DNA of 33,414 nt, from the NCBI GenBank assembly GCA_947650005.1, contig CANSTU010000037.1, positions 1 to 33,414 on the forward strand, read 5' to 3'. This stretch comes from an uncultured Lachnospiraceae bacterium. Lineage in GTDB: Bacteria; Bacillota; Clostridia; Lachnospirales; Lachnospiraceae. Below, piece by piece: positions 21,732 to 30,265 of the stretch; the first letter of the stretch is position 1; each line of letters opens with the position of its first letter. Made by a program: the position numbers and the translations under genes. The notes below the pieces were generated by a model. The model did not search any database. It saw nothing but the letters and a program-made list of their open reading frames with translations, and was not told the origin of the DNA.

Positions 21732-23126
21732 ATGAAAAGAAAAGTAATTTCCGTATTACTGGCTCTCACTATGGTTGTTTCCTTGACCGCATGCGGCGGC
21801 GGAAGCAGCTCGGGAGGCAGTTCAAACAGCTCTGACAACAGCGGAGCTACGGACAACGGCGGAGCTACAGACAACAGCGAGGCCGCTGCGGACAACGGCG
21901 AATCCGCTACAGAAGGGGCTTCGGGAGGAAGCAACACCTTAACCGTATGGACATGGGATCCGAACTTCAACATCTATGCCATCGAGAAAGCGGCAGAAAT
22001 CTATGCGCAGGATCACGAGGGCTTCACCGTAGAGGTGAGCGAAGTGCAGTCCACTGACATCGAAACACGTATCACCACAGCTGTTTCCGCCGGCGACCTG
22101 AGCACGCTGCCGGACATCTTCTTGATGCAGGATAATTCTTTCCAGAAGTACGCGACCAATTATCCGGACGTATTCGTACCGCTCAACGACAAGGGGATCG
22201 ACTTCACCCAGTTCTCAGAGGCTAAAGTGGCGTATTCAACTCTGAATGGAACGAATTATGGCATTCCTTTCGATAATGGTACTGTTATCAATGCCATGCG
22301 TATCGATTATCTGGAGCAGGCCGGCTTCACTCTCGATGATTTCACGGACATCACTTGGTCCGATTACATCGAAAAGGGGAAAGTTGTCCTGGAGAAGACC
22401 GGATATCCTATGATGACCGGTACTACAGGTTCCACCGATATGACCATGATGATGCTCCAGTCCTGCGGCGCTTCCCTGTTCAATGAGGACGGCAGCGTTA
22501 ACATCGCAGAAAACGAGCAGCTTCGTAAGATCATCGATATCTATATCGAAATGGTGGATGCAGGCATCATGCAGGAAGTAACCGACTGGAATCAGTACGT
22601 CGGTTCCCTGAATAACGGAACTTGCGTGAGCGCCGTTAACGGCTGCTGGATCATGGCCAGCATCACCCCCGCCGAAGATCAGTCCGGCAAATGGGGCATC
22701 ACCAATCTTCCTAAACTGGAAGGTGTTGACAACGCCAGTAATTATTCCAACAACGGCGGTTCGTCTTGGGCTATTTCTGCCAACTGCCAAAACGTTGACC
22801 TGGCTGTGGATTTCATGAATTCTACCTTTGCAGGAAGCAATGCTTTCTATGACGACATCATTTCCAAGGGAGCTCTGGCGACCTGGAAGCCCGCCGGCGA
22901 ATCTGAAGCTTACAATCAGCCTGTAGAATATTTCGCAGGAGATGCGATCTATGCTAAGATCGTTGACTTTGCTTCCAAGACGCCTTCCAATGTCACTGGT
23001 GCATTCTACTACGATGCACGTGATGCTGTAGGCGTAGCTCTTTCCAACATCATCCAGCAGGGAGCTGATATTGATGCCGAGCTGAAGACCGCACAGGAAA
23101 CCGTCGAATTCAATATGGGAGGCTGA
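21732..23126 (+). CDS. Extracellular solute-binding lipoprotein of a sugar ABC importer
   Basis: Captures a carbohydrate outside the membrane and delivers it to the two permeases downstream. The 464-residue protein has a lipoprotein signal peptide: basic MKRK, a hydrophobic core and lipobox LTAC with Cys21 as lipid anchor. A low-complexity linker (Ser/Gly-rich, then GATDN repeats and acidic residues) reaches to about residue 70. The family 1 binding domain starts NTLTVWTWDPNF and ends near TVEFNMGG. AGGAGGGATGAAAC precedes the ATG. An inverted-repeat element after the gene probably lets the cell make more binding protein than permease. The sugar is unknown. Confidence 0.93.
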   Translation: MKRKVISVLLALTMVVSLTACGGGSSSGGSSNSSDNSGATDNGGATDNSEAAADNGESATEGASGGSNTLTVWTWDPNFNIYAIEKAAEIYAQDHEGFTVEVSEVQSTDIETRITTAVSAGDLSTLPDIFLMQDNSFQKYATNYPDVFVPLNDKGIDFTQFSEAKVAYSTLNGTNYGIPFDNGTVINAMRIDYLEQAGFTLDDFTDITWSDYIEKGKVVLEKTGYPMMTGTTGSTDMTMMMLQSCGASLFNEDGSVNIAENEQLRKIIDIYIEMVDAGIMQEVTDWNQYVGSLNNGTCVSAVNGCWIMASITPAEDQSGKWGITNLPKLEGVDNASNYSNNGGSSWAISANCQNVDLAVDFMNSTFAGSNAFYDDIISKGALATWKPAGESEAYNQPVEYFAGDAIYAKIVDFASKTPSNVTGAFYYDARDAVGVALSNIIQQGADIDAELKTAQETVEFNMGG

Positions 23127-23234
23127 TTTTCTGACGAACGGCTATCCTCAAGGCACGGCGTCCTTTATTGAAAATGATTTTCTGCATAGTAACTCGTCTC
23201 GTGCCTAGAGGGTTCCGTTTTTCAGCCGACAGGA

Positions 23235-23322
23235 TTCCTCCCCCTTTCTATCGGGAGGAAACGATATAGAGTTATGACCAAGGGGCCTGTTGCTGCCATC
23301 GCAGGCAGTGTGCAGGCCCTTT
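23235..23322 (+). terminator. Intercistronic stem-loops between binding protein and permease genes
   Basis: TTCCTCCC/GGGAGGAA (23235-23260) and a larger AAGGGGCCTG/CAGGCCCTTT stem with an inner CTGCC/GGCAG (23280-23322) followed by TTTAAT. These are typical partial terminators or mRNA stabilisers after solute-binding protein genes. Confidence 0.6.
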
Positions 23323-23350
23323 AATATGATTGAAAGGGAGGGAGAATTCC

Positions 23351-24238
23351 ATGAACGGTCAAAACAAAAAAGGCCTCACTCTTGAGAAAAAACATGGCCT
23401 CACCGGCTGGGCGTTCCTGATACCTGCAGTGGCGCTGATCTGCTGGACCAGTTTTTATCCCATGATTCGGGCGTTCGTGCTATCGCTGCAGACAGGAATG
23501 GGCGTCAACCTAAGCTTTTCGGGGTTTGCCAACTATATACGTATCCTGAAGGATCCAACCTTCAAGGAGACCATGTTCAATACTTTTATCTATCTGATCA
23601 TCCAGGTTCCAGTCATGTTGGTCCTGGCACTGGTACTTGCTTCCGTGCTGAACAACAAAGATCTGCGCTTCAAGGGATTCTTTCGTACCTGCATCTTCCT
23701 GCCCTGCGCCACATCCCTGGTATCCTACGCCATGATCTTCAAGGCCCTGTTCGCCAATGATGGGTTCATCAACACGATTCTGCGCGCCCTGGGATTAAAC
23801 GCGGTCATGTGGTTTTCCAACCCTTGGTCGGCCCGTATAGTGGTCGTTTTGGCTCTGCTGTGGAGATGGACCGGATACAATATGGTGTTCTATCTGGCAG
23901 GCCTGCAGAATATTGAATATTCCGTCTATGAAGCTGCTAAGATCGACGGTGCAAGCCCTTTGCAGACCTTCTTCAAGATCACGGTGCCTCTGCTGAAACC
24001 TACGATCCTGATGACCACAATCACATCCACCAATGGTACTCTGCAGCTGTTCGACGAATCCCTGAACTTAACTAACGGCGGTCCGGGCAAGTCCACGATG
24101 AGTATGTCCCACTATATTTATAATACTTCTTTCGTGTCCAGTCCGAATTTCGGTTACGCGGCGGCCATGTCCATCATAATCCTGGTTCTTGTTGCCATTC
24201 TGGCTCTCATTCAGATGAAAGTAGGTGATGAAAGATGA
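23351..24238 (+). CDS. Sugar ABC transporter permease (MalF/LacF-like)
   Basis: One of two channel-forming membrane subunits. About 295 residues from the ATG at 23351, which follows GGGAGGGAG; an in-frame TTG at 23330 gives a longer but unlikely product. Six hydrophobic segments begin with GWAFLIPAVALICWTSFYP. The ATPase-coupling loop reads EAAKIDGASPLQTFFKITVP, the EAA motif with its invariant Gly. The next gene starts within the stop codon, so both permeases are made together. As usual for this importer class, no ATPase gene is in the operon; a shared MsiK/MsmK-like ATPase elsewhere is expected. Confidence 0.94.
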   Translation: MNGQNKKGLTLEKKHGLTGWAFLIPAVALICWTSFYPMIRAFVLSLQTGMGVNLSFSGFANYIRILKDPTFKETMFNTFIYLIIQVPVMLVLALVLASVLNNKDLRFKGFFRTCIFLPCATSLVSYAMIFKALFANDGFINTILRALGLNAVMWFSNPWSARIVVVLALLWRWTGYNMVFYLAGLQNIEYSVYEAAKIDGASPLQTFFKITVPLLKPTILMTTITSTNGTLQLFDESLNLTNGGPGKSTMSMSHYIYNTSFVSSPNFGYAAAMSIIILVLVAILALIQMKVGDER

Positions 24239-25044
24239 TGACCAAAGGAAAGAAGTTTTTCGCATATTTATTCCTGACGATCTTTTCCCTGATCTCCGTG
24301 TTCCCGCTGTATTATATGGCCTGTGCGGCGACCAACAAGAGTGTGGATGTCGTCAGGGGAAGGCTGATTCCCGGCACCTACCTGATTGAGAACTATAAAG
24401 CCCTCATCGGTAACCAAAATCTGGGCCTGGCGCTCTTTAATTCCTTCCGGAACTCGATCCTGTTGACTTTCCTTTGTCTGCTGCTGTGTTCCATTGCCGG
24501 CTACGGCTTTGAAATCTACCATGACAAAGGCAAAGACACGGTGTTCAAGATCCTGCTGACGGCTATGATGATTCCCTTTGCTGCCGTGATGATTCCCATG
24601 TTCCGTATGTTCTCCACTCTGGGAATGATCAACACCATGTGGGCTTTCGTCCTTCCGTCCATCGCAACGCCTTTCATGATCATGATGTTCCGCCAAGCTT
24701 CCCGTTCCTTCCCCCACGATATCATCGAGGCGGCCAGGATCGACGGACTGAGCGAGCTGGGAATCTTCTTCCGCATGTTCATTCCCACCATGAAGTCCAC
24801 CTATGCGGCCGCCATGACCATCACCTTCATGGGCGCTTGGAACAATTACCTGTGGCCTAAGGTAGTATTGCAGAGCAACAATGCAATCACTATGCCCATG
24901 CTGGTTGCAAACCTACAGGGCGGTTATGCCGTCGATTATGGCATGTTGATGTTGGGCGTATTCATTTGTACGATTCCCACAGCCATCGTTTTCTTCTGCC
25001 TGCAGAAGAGCTTCACGGAAGGTATTACCGGTTCTGTAAAATAA
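24235..25044 (+). CDS. Sugar ABC transporter permease (MalG/LacG-like)
   Basis: Second channel subunit. The 269-residue protein has six hydrophobic segments, starts FFAYLFLTIFSLISVFPLYY and carries the EAA loop EAARIDGLSELGIFFRMFIP near residue 165. The family-typical end is LQKSFTEGITGSVK. The start overlaps the stop of the first permease (ATGATG at 24235-24240). A bidirectional terminator follows. The operon contains no glycosidase; the GH4 alpha-galactosidase-like gene 5.7 kb downstream is one possible functional partner. Confidence 0.94.
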   Translation: MMTKGKKFFAYLFLTIFSLISVFPLYYMACAATNKSVDVVRGRLIPGTYLIENYKALIGNQNLGLALFNSFRNSILLTFLCLLLCSIAGYGFEIYHDKGKDTVFKILLTAMMIPFAAVMIPMFRMFSTLGMINTMWAFVLPSIATPFMIMMFRQASRSFPHDIIEAARIDGLSELGIFFRMFIPTMKSTYAAAMTITFMGAWNNYLWPKVVLQSNNAITMPMLVANLQGGYAVDYGMLMLGVFICTIPTAIVFFCLQKSFTEGITGSVK

Positions 25045-25064
25045 GCGTTAACGGATGTGTGAAG

Positions 25065-25107
25065 AAAAAGGAACCTGACAGGAAGGTTTTCCCTCAGGTT
25101 CCTTTTT
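25065..25107. terminator. Bidirectional terminator between the importer operon and the DUF4250 gene
   Basis: A perfect 14-bp stem AAAAAGGAACCTGA/TCAGGTTCCTTTTT gives a T-tract on both strands. It ends the permease operon on plus and the DUF4250 gene on minus. Confidence 0.9.
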
Positions 25108-25109
25108 CT

Positions 25110-25283
25110 TCAGACGAATTGATTTTTCTTCCTGTCATATAAATAATCAATTCCCTTTAATTTCTCCAGGATAGCTTCCCTGTCTGCCTCCAGGTCTTCA
25201 CACAGTTCTTCCAAATTCGCATAATAGTCCCGGAGTTTTAAATTCACATAGCTCAAGAGCATAACGGGGTCTTCCGGCAGCAT
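25110..25283 (-). CDS. DUF4250 family small protein
   Basis: A 57-residue protein of unknown function, MLPEDPVMLLSYVNLKLRDY followed by an acidic helix (NLEELCEDLEADREAILEKL) and ending YDRKKNQFV. The opening LPxDPVMLLSxVNxKLRD is diagnostic of DUF4250, found in many Clostridia. AAGGAGG seven bases before the ATG makes the start certain. It is transcribed on its own, towards the shared terminator; a hairpin module lies upstream. No role can be inferred from the neighbours. Confidence 0.88.
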   Translation of the reverse strand: MLPEDPVMLLSYVNLKLRDYYANLEELCEDLEADREAILEKLKGIDYLYDRKKNQFV

Positions 25284-25299
25284 AACTGATCCTCCTTAT

Positions 25300-25327
25300 A
25301 TGGTTCCCATATGCGCGCTTCAGCGCG
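25300..25327 (-). repeat. Leader hairpin before the DUF4250 gene
   Basis: CGCGC/GCGCG with a TTCA loop, followed on the minus strand by CATATGGGAACCATAT and the ribosome site. ATGGGAACCAT also follows the hairpin before the ABC permease at 12084. Confidence 0.5.
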
Positions 25328-25383
25328 AGTGCAGATTGGGGGCAAAAATTTAAACGCTCTTTCTATCACCCTTATCTTCCTTC

Positions 25384-25438
25384 ATTATACTTAATACCAG
25401 TCATAAATGCGAGTATTAAGTATGGATTTTTCCATACT
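25384..25438 (-). promoter_or_regulatory. Inverted repeats around a -10 box upstream of the DUF4250 gene
   Basis: TATAAT on the minus strand (plus 25384-25389) overlaps the left arm of ATACTTAATAC/GTATTAAGTAT (25387-25423, perfect 11-bp arms). Next to it AGTATGG/CCATACT (25419-25438) forms a hairpin. The -35 hexamer is poor. This looks like a regulated promoter of unknown control. Confidence 0.45.
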
Positions 25439-25483
25439 GTATTACTTAAATGCTACCGAAATGAATTTTCACAGCTAATCTCC

Positions 25484-25544
25484 ATGCCTGCTTCAGCAAG
25501 CATCAATTCATAATTGAAAAATGGCTGTACAGACATTTTTCAAT
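25484..25544 (-). repeat. Two-hairpin module, isolated copy
   Basis: ATTGAAAAATG/CATTTTTCAAT (25513-25544), spacer TATGAATTG and ATGCCTGC/GCAAGCAT with one mismatch (25484-25503). Closely similar to the first marR copy. It points to the minus strand but lies upstream of the likely DUF4250 promoter. Confidence 0.6.
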
Positions 25545-25584
25545 TTTCCTCCCCTTATAATCCAGCAGTTCTTACATAAATCCC

Positions 25585-25614
25585 TTGACAGACCACCGAA
25601 ATAGGTGGTAAGGT
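25585..25614 (+). promoter_or_regulatory. Promoter of the riboswitch-oadB transcript
   Basis: TTGACA (25585-25590), an 18-nt spacer and TAAGGT (25609-25614). The spacer carries ACCACC/GGTGGT around GAAATA, possibly an operator. Confidence 0.55.
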
Positions 25615-25625
25615 AGATACACGTT

Positions 25626-25797
25626 AAAAGGGAGTAGTAACCTGTACGATCAACATCCTCTGACCGTTTTTCCGTCTTGGGGCGGCACGGTCATGGTCGT
25701 GCACTTTCTAAGACGACAGACGGTATGTTTTCCGTTCTGTCCTGTATTACGGAAAGAACGAGACTTTTGGCTTAGGTCAGAAGGTCTCGTTTTTTTG
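25626..25797 (+). promoter_or_regulatory. yybP-ykoY family (Mn2+) riboswitch with terminator
   Basis: P1 pairs AAAAG (25626-25630) with CTTTT (25764-25768). The P1-adjacent loop reads GGGAGTAG and the far side ACGAGAC, both hallmarks of the family. Between them one arm has GTACGA pairing with TCGTGC, the internal loop TCAACATCC, and TGACCG/CGGTCA; a second arm has GACAG/CTGTC. The 3' strand of P1 is reused in a terminator, ACGAGAC/GTCTCGT plus seven T (25758-25797), so Mn2+ binding should allow read-through. Identification is by eye against the Lactococcus example. Confidence 0.8.
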
Positions 25798-25895
25798 TTA
25801 CCATAACTTAACCCATGCAATGCAACAGCATTCACCGCCAAGGGATGGCACGCAAGGCATGGAAGCATCAATTCATCAGGAAAGGAGAACATCCC

Positions 25896-27035
25896 ATGGA
25901 ATTCCTCTACGAAGGTTTCCTATCCATCACCCCGCAGCAGATCGTTATGTACGCCACAGGAGCGCTGCTCATTTATCTGGCCGTAAAAAAGGAGTACGAG
26001 CCGGCCTTGCTACTGCCCATGGGCTTCGGAGCCATTCTGGTCAATCTTCCCTCTTCCGGCGTCATCGATCAAACTATGGACGGAATCGGGGAAGTGAACG
26101 GTATTATCCAATGGCTGTTTGAAACAGGAATAGAAGCATCGGAAGCCCTCCCTATCCTGCTTTTCATCGGGATAGGCGCCATGATCGATTTCGGTCCTCT
26201 TCTCTCACGGCCAATCAGTTTTCTGTTCGGCGCGGCCGCCCAGTTCGGCATTTTCTTTGCCCTCTGTATTGCTGTCCTTCTCGGATTCGATCTGCGGGAC
26301 GCGGCCTCCATCGGCATCATCGGCGCGGCCGACGGCCCCACCTCCATCCTGGTTTCCCAGGTTCTTGGTTCCGCCTATGTAGGGCCCATCGCTGTGGCAG
26401 CCTATTCCTATATGGCTCTTGTGCCCATCGTACAGCCTTTTGCTATCCGCCTTGTGACGACCCGGAAGGAACGATGCATCCGCATGGCCGCAAGACCTGA
26501 AAGACCCGTCACCAAAACTACTCGGATCCTCTTTCCCATTCTGGTGACCTTCCTGGTGGGATTGGTCGCTCCTGCCTCCGTATCCTTGGTGGGTTTTCTC
26601 ATGTTCGGAAATCTTCTGCGGGAATGCGGCGTGCTGGGCGTCCTGTCCGATACCGCCCAGACCACCCTGGCGAATCTGATCACGCTGCTTCTTGGCATTA
26701 CCATCTCTTTCAGCATGCGCGCGGAAGCCTTTGTCCGTGTGGATACCCTGCTCATCATGGCCATCGGTCTGCTGGCCTTCGTATTCGACACCATAGGAGG
26801 AGTCCTTTTTGCCAAGGTAGTTAATCTGTTTTTGAGGGAAAAAATAAACCCCATGATTGGGGCTGCCGGGATTTCCGCTTTTCCCATGTCCGCAAGAGTT
26901 GTTCAGAAAATGGCGCTAAAGGAAGATCCCGGCAATATCCTGATCATGCAGGCCACAGGCGTGAATGTGTCCGGCCAAATCGCCTCCGTCATAGCCGGAG
27001 GGCTGGTCATCAGCCTGGTATCGGCTTATCTATAA
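25896..27035 (+). CDS. Na+-translocating decarboxylase beta subunit-like membrane protein (OadB family)
   Basis: OadB proteins move Na+ across the membrane, driven by decarboxylation of a biotin-bound carboxyl group. The 379-residue protein (start at ATG 25896 behind AAAGGAG) has the family landmarks: ILLFIGIGAMIDFGPLL, the Asp-containing core GIIGAADGPTSILVSQ near residue 145, and GAAGISAFPMSARVVQK with VNVSGQIASVIAGG at the end. About ten membrane segments. No alpha or biotin-carrier subunit is nearby; only a 43-residue OadG-like ORF follows. Control by a Mn2+ riboswitch is unexpected for a decarboxylase part and suggests a role in metal or ion balance, which is inference. Confidence 0.9.
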   Translation: MEFLYEGFLSITPQQIVMYATGALLIYLAVKKEYEPALLLPMGFGAILVNLPSSGVIDQTMDGIGEVNGIIQWLFETGIEASEALPILLFIGIGAMIDFGPLLSRPISFLFGAAAQFGIFFALCIAVLLGFDLRDAASIGIIGAADGPTSILVSQVLGSAYVGPIAVAAYSYMALVPIVQPFAIRLVTTRKERCIRMAARPERPVTKTTRILFPILVTFLVGLVAPASVSLVGFLMFGNLLRECGVLGVLSDTAQTTLANLITLLLGITISFSMRAEAFVRVDTLLIMAIGLLAFVFDTIGGVLFAKVVNLFLREKINPMIGAAGISAFPMSARVVQKMALKEDPGNILIMQATGVNVSGQIASVIAGGLVISLVSAYL

Positions 27036-27071
27036 GGCGCTCTCAAACGTAAAGGAAAGAAGGTGATTTGT

Positions 27072-27203
27072 TTGGGAAACAATCTAATCATTGCCCTTAT
27101 CATCACGGGAAAAGGGATGTTGGGCATCTTTGTTGTGATCGGGCTCATCAGCCTGTCCATCACCCTCATAGGGCGTTTGGGCGCTGGGAAAGATGACAAA
27201 TAG
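27072..27203 (+). CDS. Small OadG-like membrane protein
   Basis: A 43-residue single-span protein, GNNLIIALIITGKGMLGIFV onwards, ending RLGAGKDDK. The ITGKGMLGIFVVIGLISL segment resembles the first helix of oxaloacetate decarboxylase gamma chains (TxxGMGxVFxxL), which hold alpha and beta subunits together. The TTG start at 27072 is favoured by AAGGTGAT four bases upstream; a GTG at 27063 is possible. It lies 36 nt after the beta subunit stop and is probably co-transcribed. It lacks the long Pro/Ala linker and C-terminal zinc-binding tail of full gamma subunits. Confidence 0.65.
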   Translation: MGNNLIIALIITGKGMLGIFVVIGLISLSITLIGRLGAGKDDK

Positions 27204-27239
27204 CGGATACCCGGAGGAAAAAGATGCCAAAAGGCAGGC

Positions 27240-27274
27240 GGGGCGGACCGGAACATTTTTGTCCGGTGCGCCCC
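27240..27274. terminator. Terminator between oadBG and clpB
   Basis: GGGGCG/CGCCCC continued by ACCGG/CCGGT across a one-base mismatch, loop ATTTTT. It lies between the converging genes and may serve both; no long T-tract on either side. Confidence 0.6.
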
Positions 27275-27283
27275 TATTAAATG

Positions 27284-29869
27284 TCAAACTTTTCTGGCTG
27301 CCGTAAGCGTCCCTTCCTTCACATCGATCAGGATGGTATCCCCTTCTCCCACCTCGTCTTGTAGAATCAGCCTGGCGGAAAGGGTTTCCACGTGTTTCTG
27401 GATATACCGTTTCAGCGGCCTTGCGCCATAGGCGGGATCGTAGGCATTTTCCACCACGAACCTGCGCGCTTCGTCCGTCATCTCAATGCGCAGCTCCCGG
27501 TCTGACAAGCGCCTGTTTAAATCGTCGATAATCAGGCCGATGATGCCGCCGATATCTTCCCTGGACAAGGGTGAAAATAGAATGGTTTCGTCCAGGCGGT
27601 TCAAAAATTCCGGCCTGAAATGGCCGCGCAGTTCCGCCATGACTTCGTTTTCCGTCTCCTCCGTAATTTTTCCTTCCCGGCCGATCCCTTCCAGCAGGAA
27701 GGATGCGCCGATGTTTGAAGTCATAATCAGGATGGTATTCTTAAAGTCCACGGTACGTCCCTGGGAATCCGTAATCCGACCGTCATCCAGCACTTGAAGG
27801 AGCACGTTGAACACGTCCGGATGGGCTTTCTCGATCTCATCGAAGAGAACCACGCAATATGGCTTTCTCCGAACCGCTTCCGTCAGCTGGCCGCCCTCTT
27901 CATATCCCACATATCCGGGAGGCGCTCCGATCAGGCGGGAAACGGAATGCTTCTCCATATACTCGCTCATATCAATGCGTACCATATTGTTTTCATCATC
28001 GAAAAGCGCCGCGGCCAGCGCCTTTGCCAGCTCGGTTTTTCCCACGCCGGTAGGACCTAAGAACAGAAAGGAACCGATGGGCTTTCCGGGATCTTTGATT
28101 CCGGCCTTGGAACGGATAATGGCTTCCGTCACCTTAGTCACGCCCTCATCCTGACCGATCACCCTGCGATGCAGTTCCGTATCCAGATGCAAGGTCTTGT
28201 TCCGTTCGCTCTCCGTAAGCTTGGCGATGGGAATTCCCGTCCACCGGGATACGATGCGGGCGATCTCCTCTTCGCTCACGCTCTCGTGTACCAGCGAAAG
28301 TTCCTCGCTCTTTACCTTTTCTTCCTCCACCTCCAGCTGTTTTCTCAGATCCGGCAGGCGGCCATAGCTCAGTTCCGCCGCTTTTTCCAGATTTCCTTCC
28401 CGCTGGGCGATCTCGATCTGACTGTTCGTGGCGTCAATCTCCTCCCGCAGGCGGGATAGGCGTTCCACTCCCGCCTTCTCATTATCCCACTGGGCCTTTC
28501 TATTCTGGAATTCCTCCTTAAGCTCGGCCAATTCTTTCTGCAGATCAGCAAGACGTTCCTGACTCAATCTGTCATCCTCTTTTTTCAAGGCAGCTTCTTC
28601 GATTTCCGTCTGCATGATTTTACGCTGCAATTCATCCAGCTCCGTAGGCATGGAATCCAGCTCCGTCTTAATCAGCGCACATGCCTCGTCCACCAGGTCG
28701 ATGGCCTTATCCGGCAGGAAACGGTCTGAAATGTAGCGGTTGGAAAGGATTGCTGCGCTCACCAGGGCATTGTCCATGATTTTCACCCCATGGAAAACTT
28801 CATACCGCTCTTTCAGGCCGCGGAGGATAGAAATGGTATCCTCCACCGTGGGTTCCTCCACCATGACCGGCTGAAAACGCCGTTCCAGCGCCGCGTCCTT
28901 CTCAATATACTGCCGGTATTCGTCCAGGGTCGTGGCTCCGATGCAGTGCAGTTCGCCTCTGGCCAGCATGGGTTTGAGCATATTTCCCGCATCCATGCTG
29001 CCTTCCGTCTTACCCGCGCCCACGATGGTGTGTAATTCGTCAATGAAAAGGATGATCTGGCCATCGCTGTTCTTCACATCCTCCAGAACTGCCTTCAAGC
29101 GTTCCTCGAATTCCCCCCTGTACTTGGCTCCGGCCACGAGCGCCCCCATATCCAACGCAAATATCTTCTTATCCTTCAGCCCCTGGGGCACATCTCCCCG
29201 CACGATCCGCTGGGCCAGCCCTTCCACCACAGCTGTTTTTCCCACACCAGGTTCTCCAATGAGCACCGGGTTGTTTTTACTCTTTCTGGACAGGATCCGA
29301 ACCACGTTCCGAATCTCCGCGTCTCTGCCGATCACCGGATCCAGTTTCTGATTCCGGGCCTTTTCCACCAGATCCTCGCCGTACTTCTCCAGCGTATCAT
29401 AGGTGGCCTCCGGATTGTCGCTGGTCACTCGCTGGTTTCCCCGTACCGTGGAAAGGGCCTGTAGGAAACGTTCCCGGGTTATACCGTATTCCGTCCAGAT
29501 CTGCTTGACCTCCTTATTGGGATGGCGGATCATGGCCAGGAACAGATGTTCCACGGATACATATTCATCCCCCATCTGCTTTGCCTCGTCTTCCGCGGAG
29601 GTAAGCACAGTATTCAAATCTTTTCCCACATAAACCTGTCCGCCTTGCACCTTGACTCGGCGGCTCAACGCATCTTCCACCCGATTTGCGAAATGCTCTT
29701 TCGCAATCCCCATCTTCTCGATCAGTTTCAGGATCAAGCTGTCCTCTACGGTGAGCAGGCCATAGAGCAGATGTTCTTCCTCAATCTCCTGATTACCGTA
29801 TTCATAGGCCAGTTTCTGGCAACGTTCCACTGCTTCCATAGATTTCTGCGTAAATTTTGAAATGTTCAT
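27284..29869 (-). CDS. clpB: ATP-dependent disaggregase ClpB
   Basis: Hsp100 chaperone that pulls proteins out of aggregates with DnaK. 861 residues from the ATG at 29869 ([20 protein letters not shown]). An 8-residue longer frame would start inside the leader hairpin, and GAGAGGAAAT lies just before 29869. Domains in order: Clp_N double repeat (1-145), AAA-1 with Walker [14 protein letters not shown] near 203 and Walker B LFIDELH, the coiled-coil middle domain (about 400-530) that separates ClpB from ClpC, and AAA-2 with [14 protein letters not shown] near 605 and [14 protein letters not shown]. The end is the ClpB D2-small domain. No CIRCE or CtsR site was seen; the promoter carries a different palindrome. 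Own transcript with a leader of about 320 nt. Confidence 0.97.
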   Translation of the reverse strand: MNISKFTQKSMEAVERCQKLAYEYGNQEIEEEHLLYGLLTVEDSLILKLIEKMGIAKEHFANRVEDALSRRVKVQGGQVYVGKDLNTVLTSAEDEAKQMGDEYVSVEHLFLAMIRHPNKEVKQIWTEYGITRERFLQALSTVRGNQRVTSDNPEATYDTLEKYGEDLVEKARNQKLDPVIGRDAEIRNVVRILSRKSKNNPVLIGEPGVGKTAVVEGLAQRIVRGDVPQGLKDKKIFALDMGALVAGAKYRGEFEERLKAVLEDVKNSDGQIILFIDELHTIVGAGKTEGSMDAGNMLKPMLARGELHCIGATTLDEYRQYIEKDAALERRFQPVMVEEPTVEDTISILRGLKERYEVFHGVKIMDNALVSAAILSNRYISDRFLPDKAIDLVDEACALIKTELDSMPTELDELQRKIMQTEIEEAALKKEDDRLSQERLADLQKELAELKEEFQNRKAQWDNEKAGVERLSRLREEIDATNSQIEIAQREGNLEKAAELSYGRLPDLRKQLEVEEEKVKSEELSLVHESVSEEEIARIVSRWTGIPIAKLTESERNKTLHLDTELHRRVIGQDEGVTKVTEAIIRSKAGIKDPGKPIGSFLFLGPTGVGKTELAKALAAALFDDENNMVRIDMSEYMEKHSVSRLIGAPPGYVGYEEGGQLTEAVRRKPYCVVLFDEIEKAHPDVFNVLLQVLDDGRITDSQGRTVDFKNTILIMTSNIGASFLLEGIGREGKITEETENEVMAELRGHFRPEFLNRLDETILFSPLSREDIGGIIGLIIDDLNRRLSDRELRIEMTDEARRFVVENAYDPAYGARPLKRYIQKHVETLSARLILQDEVGEGDTILIDVKEGTLTAARKV

Positions 29870-29874
29870 ATTTC

Positions 29875-30150
29875 CTCTCATTCCGCCGCGCAAGCGGCAT
29901 TTTAATCAGCGGGAACTTTGGGACGTGCAACGTCACAAAATCCGAGATTGAAAATATCAATTTTCAATCTTATACCCATGCATATCACAAGCAGCGCTTG
30001 CGATAGCGCCACCAACAGAGAGTTTGAAACGTAGTTTCAAACTTAGCTCCCATCTGCCCGCTTTAGCGTGCGTACAAATCAGGACGATCCTATCTGCCCG
30101 CTTTAGAAGGCACTCAAATCAGGATGATCCTATTTGCCCGCTTTAATACG
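29875..30150 (-). repeat. Tandem array of two-hairpin modules in the clpB leader
   Basis: Minus-strand order: three degenerate units with TAAAGCGGGCAAATAGG, TAAAGCGGGCAGATAGG and TAAAGCGGGCAGATGGG separated by CTGATTTGAGTGCC-like spacers (30050-30150). Then AGTTTGAAAC/GTTTCAAACT (about 30022-30045), a CAAGC/GCTTG hairpin, GATTGAAAAT/ATTTTCAATC (about 29945-29970), and GCCGC/GCGGC (about 29882-29896) with GGAATGAGAGGAAAT before the ATG. Confidence 0.7.
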
Positions 30151-30196
30151 TGCCGAATGTTTGTATCCCAGCTCTTGCTTTATTTGTTCTATTTAT

Positions 30197-30225
30197 ACTA
30201 TAACAATTGTTATATCACTTGTCAA
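30197..30225 (-). promoter_or_regulatory. Promoter of clpB with an embedded 16-bp palindrome
   Basis: TTGACA (plus 30220-30225), a 17-nt spacer and TATAGT (plus 30197-30202) on the minus strand. The perfect palindrome TATAACAATTGTTATA (30199-30214) fills the spacer and overlaps the -10 box, so a repressor there would block RNA polymerase. It is not a CIRCE or CtsR sequence. Confidence 0.8.
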
Positions 30226-30265
30226 CTACTTTTTTTCAAGGAAGAAAAGGATAATAGGAAAGGAG

